Position numbers and translations under genes: made by a program. A model generated the notes under the pieces. That model worked only from the letters and a program-made list of their open reading frames with translations, did not search any database and had not been told where the DNA came from. Below, piece after piece: positions 34,793 to 43,629 of a stretch of DNA of 64,000 nt; the stretch's first letter is position 1, and each line of letters opens with the position of its first letter. The stretch comes from Streptomyces pyxinicus (GTDB taxonomy: Bacteria; Actinomycetota; Actinomycetes; Streptomycetales; Streptomycetaceae), in contig NZ_JANUGP010000017.1 in assembly GCF_024753135.1 (NCBI RefSeq), positions 105,107 to 169,106 on the forward strand. The letters are read 5' to 3'.

Positions 34793-35353
34793 GCCAGGAC
34801 CACGAGTTGGGCGCGGTCCCGGGCACCCGGTTTCACCATGGTGCGGCTCACGTGGGTGTTGGCGGTGAGCGGGCTGACCACCAGGCGCCGGCCGGAAGAG
34901 CGCGTCCGCGGCGGCCGGTTCCTTGGAGCGGGCCGCGAACTCCGCGATGAGCCTGCGCGTGACACCGGGTGGGAGCAGCGCGTCTCCCTCGACCACCGCC
35001 CTTACGGCGCGCAGGAGTTCGTCCGGCTCGGTGTCCTTGACGCGGAACCCCGAGGCACCGGCGCGCAGGGCCTCGAAGACGTATTCGTCGAGTTCGAAGG
35101 TGGTCAGCATGACCACCTTCACGTCCCTCAGCTCCGGGCCCCCGGTGATACGCCGAGTCGCTGCCAGGCCGTCCAGCAACGGCATGCGGATGTCCATCAG
35201 GACGACGTCCGGGCCCAGTTGGCCTACGAGTCGCAGCGTCCCCTCGCCGTCGGCCGCCTCGCCGACCACCTCGATGTCCGGCTAGACGTCGAGCAGCGCC
35301 CGGAAGCCGGCCCGCACCAGCGACTGGTCGTCGGCGAGCAGTACCCGGATCAC
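34753..35353 (-). pseudogene. NarL/LuxR-type response regulator, broken
   Basis: The GTG at 35353 begins VIRVLLADDQSLVRAGFRAL. An amber codon (35282-35284) interrupts the frame where CAG would give DVQPDIEVV. The receiver domain then continues normally (VVLMDIRMPLLDGL, VMLTTFELDEYVFEALRAGA). Near 34890 about 35-40 codons of the LuxR helix-turn-helix are missing and the frame shifts; the remainder reads RLVVSPLTANTHVSR to ESGLVRPGWLG. The protein cannot bind DNA. It overlaps the kinase stop by 3 bp, as in intact pairs. Confidence 0.85.
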
Positions 35354-36319
35354 CGGTCCTCCTTGAGCGGCGTGGGCAGTACGGCGAGCACCCGGAAGCC
35401 GCAGTCGGGGCGCGGGCCCGCCCCGTTGGTGCCACCCAGCGCGGCGGCCCGTTGCCGCCGCCCCCGGCATCCGCGCCGGTCGGGGGGCCGTCGTCGTCGA
35501 CGCGCAGGCGCAGGGCGGTGCCGTCGTGGGTGAGGCGTACGCGCACGTGCCCTGCCCCGGAGTGCCGTACGACGTTGGTGAGGGCCTTCTGCGCGATGCG
35601 TAAGACGGCCAGATCGGCGCCGGCCGGCAGCTGCGGCGGCTCGCCCTCGGTCTCAACCGTCAGGCCGGTCGCCGCCGCCTGTTCCACCAGTTCGGGGAGC
35701 CGGTCCCGGGGTCGCTGTCGTGCAGGGCGAGGCCCATGCCCGCCTGGGCGTTGATGACGGAGATGCCGTGGGCGAGGACGTCGTGCACCTCGCGGACGAT
35801 GCGCAGGCGTTCCTCGTCCGCGCGCCGTTTCGCCGCCGCGGCGCGGTCCGCGCGCTCGCGGAACCACTGCTCGCGCCGCACCCGGGCCAGTTCGGCGACG
35901 GCGAGGAGGACGGGCCCGTAGGGGTAGCCCAGGGCCAGGTAGGCGAGGGTCACCGCCGCCGTGCCGAGGGCCACTGCGGCCGGGTACCGCACGCGCCACA
36001 GCAGCGGGAGCGAGGCGAGCAGCAGCAGCGCATGGCCCCAGCCGTCGAGTGGAACGCGCTGCTGCTCCTGGGCTGCGAAGGCGGTGCCGCCCAGGACGAA
36101 CGCGGTGACGACCAGCGTGGAGCGCCAGGGCAGCCGGGCGCGCCGCGCCTCGGGGTCGTCCGGGTGGTTCCACCACGGGGGCCGGTAGCGCGACAGCGGC
36201 CCGTAGCGCGACGGAGGTCCGTACCGCCCCGGGGATCTGTACCGCCACGGGAACCCGGTCCACCGCGGAGGCCCATACCGCCCCCCTTGCGCGGGGCCGC
36301 CCCCGTGTTCCGCTTCCAT
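35350..36319 (-). pseudogene. Sensor histidine kinase, broken
   Basis: From the ATG at 36319 an RYGPP/RYRPP-rich N-terminus leads into about four membrane helices and the HisKA_3 box (ADEERLRIVREVHDVLAHGI). At about 35715 roughly 45 codons are absent and the frame changes; the ATPase part resumes with RLPELVEQAAATGLTVETEG and NVVRHSGAGHVRVRL. A second frame change near 35440 precedes CGFRVLAVLPTPLKEDR. The kinase has no intact catalytic domain, matching the damaged regulator downstream. Confidence 0.85.
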
Positions 36320-36370
36320 GTACGCCACGCCAGACGGCGGCGGGCGGTGCGGGCGTCCGTCGGGCGGCGC

Positions 36371-36404
36371 GACCGGTCGTACTCCCCCTGGAGTACGACC
36401 GGTC
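36371..36404. promoter_or_regulatory. Perfect 15-bp inverted repeat between tetR and the histidine kinase remnant
   Basis: GACCGGTCGTACTCC and its exact inverse are separated by CCCT. A third copy of the core, GGAGTACGGCCG, lies at about 36430. It can act as the tetR terminator, but the repeated GGAGTACGRCCG core before a two-component operon also suggests an operator for that system. Confidence 0.6.
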
Positions 36405-36444
36405 TCCCACCTCAAGCCCGAACCCCCAGGGAGTACGGCCGCTC

Positions 36445-37134
36445 TCACTCCTCGATGCCGACGCTCCGGGCCAGCTCCCGTACCGCGTGCCGGAAGAACG
36501 GCTCCCGGTCCTCCACCACCCGGTGGAACTGCCCGAACACCTCGAACCCGATCAGCCCGAACAGCTGCGCCCAGGCCGCCGCCATCGCCGGCACCGCCTC
36601 GACGGGCAGGCCGGGGGCGAAGTCGGCGGCCATCCGCTCGGCCTCGGGGCGCAGTTCGGCGGGGAGCGTGGGCAGTGCCAGGCCGGTGCCCTCGCGGGCG
36701 TCGCCGACGATGCCGATGAGCGCCAGGCCGACCCGGGCGGCGGCCCGGACGGTGGTCTGCGGGGCGGAGTAGCCGGGGACGGGCGAGCCGTAGATCAGCG
36801 CGTACTCGTGCGGGTGGGCGAGCGCCCAGGAGCGCGCCGCCTCGCAGACGGCCGTCCAGCGCGCCAGGGGCGTGGCGTCTTCGGCGGTGTCCCGCGCCTG
36901 TTCGGCGGCCTCGCCGAGGGAGTCGTACGCGTCGATGATCAGCTCGGTGAGCAGTTCGTCGCGGCTGGGAAAGTAGCGGTAGACAGCCGAGGAGACCATG
37001 CCCACCTCGCGGGCGACGGCGCGCAGCGAGAGCTTGGCCGCGCCCTCGTCCGCCAGTTGCCTGCGGGCGGCTTCCTTGATGGCGGCGGTGATCTCGGCCC
37101 TGGCCCGTGCGCGGGCGCCCTGAGCGGTGGTCAT
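36445..37134 (-). CDS. TetR family repressor
   Basis: This 229-residue protein has a TetR DNA-binding domain at about residues 10-58 (ITAAIKEAARRQLADEGAAK, MVSSAVYRYFPSRDELL) and a TetR_C_33-like ligand domain (ARSWALAHPHEYALIYGSPV). It is divergent from a deazaflavin-dependent oxidoreductase gene. The shared promoter carries two GAGAGC-N3-GCTCTY dyads and a third half site nearer to its own start. It probably represses both genes. The ATG at 37134 is used. Confidence 0.87.
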   Translation of the reverse strand: MTTAQGARARARAEITAAIKEAARRQLADEGAAKLSLRAVAREVGMVSSAVYRYFPSRDELLTELIIDAYDSLGEAAEQARDTAEDATPLARWTAVCEAARSWALAHPHEYALIYGSPVPGYSAPQTTVRAAARVGLALIGIVGDAREGTGLALPTLPAELRPEAERMAADFAPGLPVEAVPAMAAAWAQLFGLIGFEVFGQFHRVVEDREPFFRHAVRELARSVGIEE

Positions 37135-37211
37135 ACCGGCAGTGTGCCACGTGCCGAGAGCACCGCACATGCACGAGATCGGCGCACGCGTGCGAGAGCA
37201 GCGGGAAAAAT

Positions 37212-37279
37212 GAGAGCGGCGCTCTTGCTATGGAGCACCAGTCCGCCCCACACTGACACTCATCGAGAGCACCGCTCTC
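37212..37279. promoter_or_regulatory. Two TetR-type operators, GAGAGC-N3-GCTCTY
   Basis: Dyads at 37212-37226 (GAGAGCGGCGCTCTT) and 37265-37279 (GAGAGCACCGCTCTC) share arms and 3-bp spacers, with centres 53 bp apart. A half copy, GAGAGCACCGC, is at 37156. They lie in the divergent promoter of the TetR and oxidoreductase genes. Confidence 0.7.
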
Positions 37280-37299
37280 ACGAAGACCTGGGGGTCACC

Positions 37300-37758
37300 A
37301 TGCCGTCGTCCGCCACGCCGTACTACCTCAAGGGCAGCCCGCTCAACGTCCGTCTGAACAGGGTGATCGGCTGGCTCGCCCGGCAGGGACTCAGCCTCGC
37401 CGGCACCGCCGAGATGTCGGTGCGCGGGCGCAAGAGCGGCGAGATGCAGCGTATCCCGGTCAATCCGCACACCCACGACGGCGGGCAGTACCTGGTCTCG
37501 GCGCGCGGTCACTCGCAGTGGGTGCGGAACATGCGCGCGGCGGGCGGCGGTGAGCTGCGGGTCGGCCGCCGGGTGCGCGCCTTCACCGCGGTGGAGCTTC
37601 CCGACGCCGAGAAGCTCCCGATCCTGCGGACCTATCTGGAGAAGTGGGGCTGGGAGGTCGACCAGTACTTCGCCGGGGTGACTGCCAGGTCCTCGGACGA
37701 GGAGATCACCGCCTGCGCCGGCGACCACCCCGTCTTCCGGATCACCGTGACGAACTGA
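37300..37758 (+). CDS. Deazaflavin (F420)-dependent nitroreductase family protein
   Basis: The 152-residue protein has a split beta-barrel fold of the Ddn/DUF385 type. AEMSVRGRKSGEMQRIPVNP, YLVSARGHSQWVRNMRAAG and ELPDAEKLPILRTYL are typical. Family enzymes reduce quinones or nitro compounds with F420H2. GGGGTCACC precedes the ATG at 37300. The gene is likely derepressed when the divergent TetR protein binds its ligand, suggesting a role in detoxifying a redox-active compound. Confidence 0.84.
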   Translation: MPSSATPYYLKGSPLNVRLNRVIGWLARQGLSLAGTAEMSVRGRKSGEMQRIPVNPHTHDGGQYLVSARGHSQWVRNMRAAGGGELRVGRRVRAFTAVELPDAEKLPILRTYLEKWGWEVDQYFAGVTARSSDEEITACAGDHPVFRITVTN

Positions 37759-37788
37759 CGTGCATCGGGGCGTACTTCGCGGCGTGCT

Positions 37789-39078
37789 TCACGGAGTGGC
37801 AGGCTCCTCCGCCGAGGTGTCTCCGGACGAGGCGTCCCCGGCCGAAGCCGCGTGCTCGGCCGGGGCGGCCTGGCCGCGGTCCAGCACGGACAGGGCGCGC
37901 TGGGCGAGCGGGTGGGCGCGGACCAGTTCACCGAGCGAGGTCGAGCCCTGGGTGATCTCCTTGAACGACTTCCACGCCGGGCGGAAGCCGGTGAGGGCCG
38001 CGTGGAACAGGCCGGGACGCTTCTCGAACAGGGCCAGCATCCGCTTGCCGACGCTCATCTCGACACCGAGCCCGGCCTTGACGGCGAACGCGTAGTTCAG
38101 CGCCTGGCGCCGGGCGTCGACGGCGTCGTGGGCCTCGGCGATGCGGACCGCCCACTCCCCCGCGAGCCGGCCCGAGCGCAGCGCGAACGAGATGCCCTCC
38201 CGGGTCCAGGGCTCCAGCAGGCCGGCCGCGTCGCCGCAGACCAGCACCCGGCCGCGCGAGAGCGGTGAGTCGTCGGCGCGGCAGCGGGTCAGGTGGCCGG
38301 AGGAGACGGCCGGTTCGAAACCGGCCAGGCCCAGGCGGGCGACGAAGTCCTCCAGATACCGCTTGGTGGCCGCGCCCTCGCCGCGCGCAGAGATCACGCC
38401 GACCGTGAGCGTGTCGCCCTTGGGGAACACCCAGCCGTAACTCCCCGGCAGCGGGCCCCAGTCGATGAGCACCCGGCCCTTCCAGTCCTCGGCGACCGGC
38501 TCCGGCACCGGGATCTCCGCCTCCAGGCCGAGGTCCACCTGGTCGAGCTTCACGCCGACGTGGGCGCCTATGCGGCTGGCGCTGCCGTCGGCGCCGACGA
38601 CCGCGCGGGCCAGCACCGTCTCGCCGCCCGCCAGGACGACGGCGACCGTGCGCCGGTCGGGGACCGCCGAGCCGTGCTGCTCGACGCGCTGCACTGTGAC
38701 GCCCGTACGCAGCTCGGCGCCGGCCTTCTGGGCGTGTTCGACCAACTGCTGGTCGAACTCGGGCCGATTGACGAGGCCGAAGAGCATCTGCCGGGAGCGG
38801 CGGGTGCGGGTGAAGCGGCCGTTGTTGGAGAAGGTGACCGCGTGCACGCGGTCCTGGAACGGCAGTTCGAAGCCGGGTGGCAGCGCGTCGCGGGACGGGC
38901 CGATGATGCCGCCGCCGCATGTTTTGTAGCGGGGCAGCTCGGCTTTCTCCAGCAACAGGACGCGCCGTCCCGCGACCGCCGCCGCGTAGGCCGCCGAGGC
39001 CCCTGCGGGTCCCGCGCCCACCACGACGACGTCCCACACCCGCTGTACGTCGTCCGCCGAAGAGTTCTCGCCGCTCAC
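37789..39078 (-). CDS. Geranylgeranyl reductase family FAD-dependent protein
   Basis: Flavoprotein of 429 residues. The FAD motif VVVGAGPAGASAAYAA is at about residues 18-33, followed by the isoprenoid-reductase signature LPRYKTCGGGI, GADGS and the second FAD motif VLVCGDAAGLLEPWTREGI. It belongs to the group that saturates polyprenyl chains, for example menaquinone side chains or archaeal-type lipids. The substrate is not shown by context. The last 40 residues are an Ala/Ser/Glu-rich disordered tail. Confidence 0.85.
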   Translation of the reverse strand: MSGENSSADDVQRVWDVVVVGAGPAGASAAYAAAVAGRRVLLLEKAELPRYKTCGGGIIGPSRDALPPGFELPFQDRVHAVTFSNNGRFTRTRRSRQMLFGLVNRPEFDQQLVEHAQKAGAELRTGVTVQRVEQHGSAVPDRRTVAVVLAGGETVLARAVVGADGSASRIGAHVGVKLDQVDLGLEAEIPVPEPVAEDWKGRVLIDWGPLPGSYGWVFPKGDTLTVGVISARGEGAATKRYLEDFVARLGLAGFEPAVSSGHLTRCRADDSPLSRGRVLVCGDAAGLLEPWTREGISFALRSGRLAGEWAVRIAEAHDAVDARRQALNYAFAVKAGLGVEMSVGKRMLALFEKRPGLFHAALTGFRPAWKSFKEITQGSTSLGELVRAHPLAQRALSVLDRGQAAPAEHAASAGDASSGDTSAEEPATP

Positions 39079-39218
39079 GATGGTCTGCCGCTCCGATCCA
39101 GCCGCTGCCGTAGTGTCCCTCGCATCCTACGGCGGCCGTCCTCGCAGGCCACTGTGGGAGTATCGGGAGTACTCACCCTGTTCAGCTGTTCAACGTCGCA
39201 CCCACGAGGAGCGTGCCC

Positions 39219-40574
39219 ATGTCGTCGAATCCGGTCGCCGAGACCGTCGCCTCGCTGCTGCCCCGGGCGAAGGCGGAGCTGGCCGAACTGGTCGCCTTCG
39301 AATCGGTGGCGGACTTCGCGCAGTTCCCGAAGAGCGAGAGCGAGGCCGCCGCCCGCTGGATCGTGGACGCGCTGCGCGCCGAGGACTTCGTGGACGTGGC
39401 CGTCCTGGACACCCCGGACGGCACCCAGTCGGTGTACGGCTATCTGCCGGGCCCCGCGGGCGCCAAAACGGTCCTTCTGTACGCGCACTACGACGTGCAG
39501 CCGCCGCTCGACGAGGCGGGCTGGATCTCCCCGCCGTTCGAGCTGACCGAGCGCGACGGCCGCTGGTACGGGCGCGGGGCCGCCGACTGCAAGGGCGGTC
39601 TGATCATGCACCTGCTCGCGCTGCGCGCCCTGAAGGCGAACGGCGGTGTGCCGGTCAACGTCAAGGTGATCGTGGAAGGCTCGGAGGAGCAGGGTACGGG
39701 GGGTCTGGAGCGGTACGCCGAGGACCACCCCGAGCTGCTGACGGCGGACACCATCGTCATCGGCGACACGGGCAACTTCCGGGTGGGGCTGCCGACCGTC
39801 ACCACCACGCTGCGCGGTATGACGCTGGTGCGGGTACGGATCGACACGCTGGCCGGGAACCTGCACTCGGGCCAGTTCGGCGGTGCCGCTCCGGACGCGC
39901 TCGCGGCGCTGATCCGGGTGCTGGACTCGCTGCGTGCCGAGGACGGCTCGACCACGGTCGACGGGCTGGACGCGGCGGCCGGGTGGGACGGCCTGGAGTA
40001 CTCGGAGGACCAGTTCCGCCAGGACGCCAAGGTGCTGGACGGGGTCGGTCTGATCGGTGACGGTTCGGTCGCCGACCGGATCTGGGCGCGTCCCGCCGTC
40101 ACCGTCCTCGGTATCGACTGCCCGCCGGTCGTCGGCGCGACGCCCTCGGTGCAGTCCACCGCGCGGGCCCTGATCAGCCTGCGGGTGCCGCCGGGTGTGG
40201 ACGCGGCGGCGGCTACCAAGCTGCTCCAGGCCCACCTGGAGGCGCACACGCCGTGGGGCGCCCGGGTCGGCACCGAGCAGATCGGCCGGGGCCAGGCCTT
40301 CCGCGCCGACACCACCAGTCCGGCGTACCAGGCGATGGCCGACGCGATGGCGGTCGCCTATCCGGGCGAGACGATGCAGTACGCCGGCCAGGGCGGCTCC
40401 ATCCCGCTGTGCAACACCCTCGCCGGCCTCTACCCGCAGGCGGAGATCCTCCTCATCGGGCTGAGCGAGCCGGAGGCCCAGATCCACGCGGTCAACGAGA
40501 GCGTGTCCCCGCAGGAACTGGAGCGGCTCTCGGTGGCGGAGGCGCTGTTCCTGCGGAACTACGCGGGGAGCTGA
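39219..40574 (+). CDS. M20 family dipeptidase/metallopeptidase
   Basis: Zinc peptidase of 451 residues. The metal and catalytic residues are visible as His90 and Asp92 (AHYDVQPP), Asp123 (GAADCKGG) and Glu156/Glu157 (EGSEEQGT). The NLHSGQFGGAAPD segment is in the dimerisation lid domain. It resembles cytosolic dipeptidases of the ArgE/DapE/CPG2 superfamily. GAGGAG lies 7 nt before the ATG at 39219, which is preferred to the GTG at 39213. It is divergent from the reductase gene. Confidence 0.9.
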   Translation: MSSNPVAETVASLLPRAKAELAELVAFESVADFAQFPKSESEAAARWIVDALRAEDFVDVAVLDTPDGTQSVYGYLPGPAGAKTVLLYAHYDVQPPLDEAGWISPPFELTERDGRWYGRGAADCKGGLIMHLLALRALKANGGVPVNVKVIVEGSEEQGTGGLERYAEDHPELLTADTIVIGDTGNFRVGLPTVTTTLRGMTLVRVRIDTLAGNLHSGQFGGAAPDALAALIRVLDSLRAEDGSTTVDGLDAAAGWDGLEYSEDQFRQDAKVLDGVGLIGDGSVADRIWARPAVTVLGIDCPPVVGATPSVQSTARALISLRVPPGVDAAAATKLLQAHLEAHTPWGARVGTEQIGRGQAFRADTTSPAYQAMADAMAVAYPGETMQYAGQGGSIPLCNTLAGLYPQAEILLIGLSEPEAQIHAVNESVSPQELERLSVAEALFLRNYAGS

Positions 40575-40894
40575 GCGGGGCGGTTCCTCGGTCGGTCCCG
40601 GCCGAGGCGGGGCGGCATCCGGCCCTCGCTCACGGGAATGGCCGTGAGCTGAACGCGGGGGCGCGCGGCGCTGGTTGTGCCGCTCGCCGCCGGCGGCCTG
40701 CCTCGGGACGGCGCCCTCGACCGCCGGCCATCCCGACTTCCTGGTCCGCCAGGTCGCGGTGGGCGAGGGCATCGGGCAGGACAGGGCAGGACAGGGCACG
40801 GGTGACCGGGGTGACACCCGGGCTCCTGGGCGGCCCCTTCTGCCCCCGGCAGAGTCCCCTCGCCCCGGGCGTGCGGCGTGTCTACGGTCGGTGC
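40575..40894. other. Intergenic region with a stem-loop
   Basis: No gene is visible in these 320 bp. At 40628-40649 GCTCACGG and CCGTGAGC form a perfect 8-bp stem with a 6-nt loop, a likely terminator of the peptidase gene. GGCAGGACAG is repeated twice near 40780. The last part must contain the promoter of the downstream gene. Confidence 0.5.
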
Positions 40895-41599
40895 ATGGAC
40901 GTCATTTCTCTGCTCCCCCGTCTTCATCTCCTCCGCTTCGCCGTCGGTCAGGCCTATCTCTGGCGGGACGACGACGGGTTGACGCTGGTCGACGCGGGCA
41001 CGGTCGGGGCCGGTGCGGTGATCGCCGACGCGGTCGCGGCGCTCGGGCACGTACCCGCGGACGTACGGCGGATCGTGCTGACGCACTTCCACGAGGACCA
41101 TGTCGGCGGGGCCGGGGAGTTCGCCGCGCTGAGCGGGGCCGAGGTGCTGGCGCACCGGCTCGACGCGCCGTTCGTGCGCGGTGAACTCCCCGGTCCCGCG
41201 CCCCGGTTCGAGGACTGGGAGCTGCCGGTCTTCGCGGAGGCCGTCCGGAATCTGCCCGAGGGCGTCCCCGTCCGCCCGGACGCCGTCACGGAGCTGTCGG
41301 ACGGTGACGTGCTGGACTTCGGCGGGGGTGCCCGGGTGCTGCACGTCCCCGGGCACACGGACGGCAGCATCGCGCTGTTCCTGCCCGAGGACGGGGTGCT
41401 GTTCACCGGCGACACGGTGGCCGTCTCTCCGCTGGACGGCACGGTGATCCCGGGAGTGTTCAACCTGGACCGGCCCCGGCTCCTCGCCTCGATCCGCCGG
41501 CTGGCCGGACTCGGTGCCGAGGTCGCCTGCTTCGGTCACGGCGACCCGGTGGTGGGCGGCGCCTCGGCCGCGCTGCGTGAGGTCGCGGCCGCCACCTGA
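40895..41599 (+). CDS. Metallo-beta-lactamase fold hydrolase
   Basis: The 234-residue protein has the binuclear zinc site THFHEDHVGG (His64, His66, Asp68, His69), HVPGHTDGS, FTGDTVAVS and the terminal FGHGDP. This fits glyoxalase II-like or lactonase-like MBL proteins. The family is broad, so the substrate is not assigned. The ATG at 40895 begins a typical N-terminal strand. It is convergent with the kinase-Nudix gene. Confidence 0.86.
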   Translation: MDVISLLPRLHLLRFAVGQAYLWRDDDGLTLVDAGTVGAGAVIADAVAALGHVPADVRRIVLTHFHEDHVGGAGEFAALSGAEVLAHRLDAPFVRGELPGPAPRFEDWELPVFAEAVRNLPEGVPVRPDAVTELSDGDVLDFGGGARVLHVPGHTDGSIALFLPEDGVLFTGDTVAVSPLDGTVIPGVFNLDRPRLLASIRRLAGLGAEVACFGHGDPVVGGASAALREVAAAT

Positions 41600-41638
41600 C
41601 GCGGGACGCGGGACGCAGAACGCGGGACGCGCTCGCGG

Positions 41639-42682
41639 TCAGCCGAGCGGTACGCCCGCCTCCAGATACAGCGCTGTCCCGCGCTCGCGCGCCCGCAGGG
41701 CCCACCGCAGCCGCTCGTAGCGCACCGGTGGCAGCATCTCGGCGGCCTCCTGTTCCGTCGCGAAGCGCCAGGCGCGCAGTTCGGGTCCCGGCAGCAGCAC
41801 GCGGGACGCCTGTCCGGACTCCAGCCGGCCGCCGTCGAAGAGGAGCCGCAGTCCCCCGAAGCCGGGCGGCACCGGCCGTTCCCAGTCGACCACGAGCAGC
41901 CGGGGCACCTCCCGCAGCTCTATCCCGGTCTCCTCGGCGACCTCGCGCATGCCGGCCCGTGCCGGGGCCTCGCCGCGCTCGACGACGCCGCCGGGGAACT
42001 CCCAGCCGGGCTTGTAGGTGGGGTCCACGAGGAGGACCCGGTCCCGGTCGTCGAAGAGCAGGACCCCGGCGGCCAGGGTCTCGGCGGTCGGTTCGGGGGT
42101 CTGCACGATGTCGCAGACCGGGGCGGCACCGCGGCCCACCGACTCGGCGATGTGCACGGCGGTCTCGTACGGGGTGAGGGCGCTGGTGTCCACGAGGTGC
42201 GCGTCGGCGGCGAGCCAGGAGGCGAGGGCGGTGCGGTAGGGCTCGATGCGGTCGTAGGACCACTGGCGTACCCGCATCTCCCCGTCGGGGAGGTCGGGGG
42301 GCACCTCGCGCCCCGCTATTCGCTCGCGCAGGATCGTTTCGGCCGGGGCCAGCAGCAGATGGTGGACGGCGATCCGGCGGGCGGCGAGGCCGCCGAAGAT
42401 CTCGTCGCGGTATTCCTGGCGGAGCAGGGTCATGGGGACCACGAGGGTGCCGCCCAGTTCGGCGAGCAGGCCGGCCGCGGTGTCCACCACGAGCCGCCGC
42501 CAGACCGGCAGGTCCTGGAAGTCGCCGGCCTCGGCCAGTCGCTTGGCCGGCAGCAGCTGCGTGAGCGCCGCGCCGACGACCTCGGGGTCGAAGAGCGTGC
42601 TGTTCGGGATCAGCTCGATCAGCTCCCGTGCGGTGGTGGTCTTCCCCGCACCGAACGCGCCGTTGATCCAGACGACGGTCAC
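41639..42682 (-). CDS. P-loop kinase / Nudix hydrolase fusion protein
   Basis: Two-domain protein of 347 residues. Residues 1-185 form a P-loop small-molecule kinase (Walker A GAFGAGKTT at 8-16; RERIAGREVPPDLPDGEMR as an arginine-rich lid). Residues about 200-345 form a Nudix domain with a complete box from Gly232 to Ile254, including Glu238, REV 246-248 and EE 250-251. Kinase and pyrophosphatase in one chain suggests nucleotide or nucleoside salvage/cleansing. The GTG at 42682 follows GGGGGAG; the longer frame is non-coding in composition. Confidence 0.82.
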   Translation of the reverse strand: MTVVWINGAFGAGKTTTARELIELIPNSTLFDPEVVGAALTQLLPAKRLAEAGDFQDLPVWRRLVVDTAAGLLAELGGTLVVPMTLLRQEYRDEIFGGLAARRIAVHHLLLAPAETILRERIAGREVPPDLPDGEMRVRQWSYDRIEPYRTALASWLAADAHLVDTSALTPYETAVHIAESVGRGAAPVCDIVQTPEPTAETLAAGVLLFDDRDRVLLVDPTYKPGWEFPGGVVERGEAPARAGMREVAEETGIELREVPRLLVVDWERPVPPGFGGLRLLFDGGRLESGQASRVLLPGPELRAWRFATEQEAAEMLPPVRYERLRWALRARERGTALYLEAGVPLG

Positions 42683-42823
42683 GGACTCCCCCTCTTGTGT
42701 TCGGCCCCTGTGGCTTGCCCGCTCCACCCTGCCATGGAAACCCCGCACCGGTGAGGGTGCCCGCACGGGAGTGCCGGCGGCCCCTGCGGCGGGGACGCCG
42801 GCACGCACGCCGTACGCCGGGGG

Positions 42824-43027
42824 CTACTCCTGGCCGAGGGCGGGGCCCAGGGCGGGGTCGTCGATGGAGAAGCTGTCGTGGCTGACGAGGTTGCCGGCGG
42901 TGTCCAGGGTGTCCGAGACGTTGAGGTCGCCGAGGGGGCCGCTGTCGGCGGCGTGGGACGGGGTGATGGCGGCCACGACGAATCCGGTGGCGAGGCTGGC
43001 GATGGCGAGCATGCTGCGCTTCTTCAT
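42824..43027 (-). CDS. Small secreted protein
   Basis: The 67-residue protein has a clear signal peptide: MKKRSMLAIASLA, a hydrophobic stretch, then a SHA-ADS cleavage site at about residue 26. The mature part of about 41 residues is acidic (LNVSDTLDTAGNLVSHDSF) with no cysteine. I recognise it only as a type of short Streptomyces exported peptide; it is not a chaplin or rodlin. The gene was identified by the signal peptide; the longer frame is an artefact. Confidence 0.7.
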   Translation of the reverse strand: MKKRSMLAIASLATGFVVAAITPSHAADSGPLGDLNVSDTLDTAGNLVSHDSFSIDDPALGPALGQE

Positions 43028-43084
43028 GGCCTGAGCAACTGCGGAAGCGGCCGGGGGGTCACGGTTCCCGGCGGAGGTGGGACC

Positions 43085-43420
43085 ATGCGGCGCACCGGCT
43101 GCCGGGCACCGTTGTGGCGTGGCTCCGTCGAGCTGGAGCTGGTGCGCGCACTGGACTGGCGCGCGTGGCCGCCCCGGCTCCCGGAGCAGCCGATCTTCTA
43201 TCCCGTCCTGAACGAGGACTACGCGATCCGGATCGCCCGGGACTGGAACGTGCGGCACGACGGCGCCGGCTTCGAGATCGACGCGGAGTTCGCCGGCCGT
43301 TATCCGGTGCGGCAGGCCGGCGGGCGGACGATCCTCGAACTGTGGGTGCCGGCCGAGGAGCTGGACGAGTTCAACGCGCACATCGTCGGCCGGATCGAGG
43401 TCGTCCACGAGTTCCGGTGA
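43085..43420 (+). CDS. Conserved protein of the 'ADP-ribosylation/crystallin J1' annotation group
   Basis: The 111-residue protein has the conserved core WPPRLPEQPIFYPVLNEDYA, IARDWNV and WVPAEELDEFNAHIVGRIEV. Relatives are often annotated as ADP-ribosylation/crystallin J1 proteins, but the sequence is too short for an ADP-ribosylhydrolase, so that name is probably misleading. Function unknown. The N-terminus differs from relatives, and the ATG at 43085 is the only sensible start. It is divergent from the small secreted protein gene. Confidence 0.75.
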   Translation: MRRTGCRAPLWRGSVELELVRALDWRAWPPRLPEQPIFYPVLNEDYAIRIARDWNVRHDGAGFEIDAEFAGRYPVRQAGGRTILELWVPAEELDEFNAHIVGRIEVVHEFR

Positions 43421-43629
43421 GGCGGCGACCACCGCGCGGGCCGGCGCGGACTCCGGCTGCGCGAGCCGGGCGGCCGGCGGCCGATGCCCGGCGCGTGGTG
43501 CCTGGCGCCTTGTGCCTGGTGACGAACCCGGCAACGGCGAACAGCCGCCCGCCGGTTACCGCCCGCTGCTGTGCGATGCCGAGCCACCGGCGGTCACGCG
43601 CTCACCACCGTCACAGGCTCGCCGCCCCG

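Noticed and set aside
38310..38330. GGCCGGTTCGAAACCGGCC, resembling a tRNA T-arm
   Set aside because: It is a palindrome inside the geranylgeranyl reductase coding sequence, with no acceptor, D or anticodon arms around it.
41590..41630. Direct repeats GCGGGACGC between convergent genes
   Set aside because: Short, irregular and low complexity; no hairpin or function can be argued.
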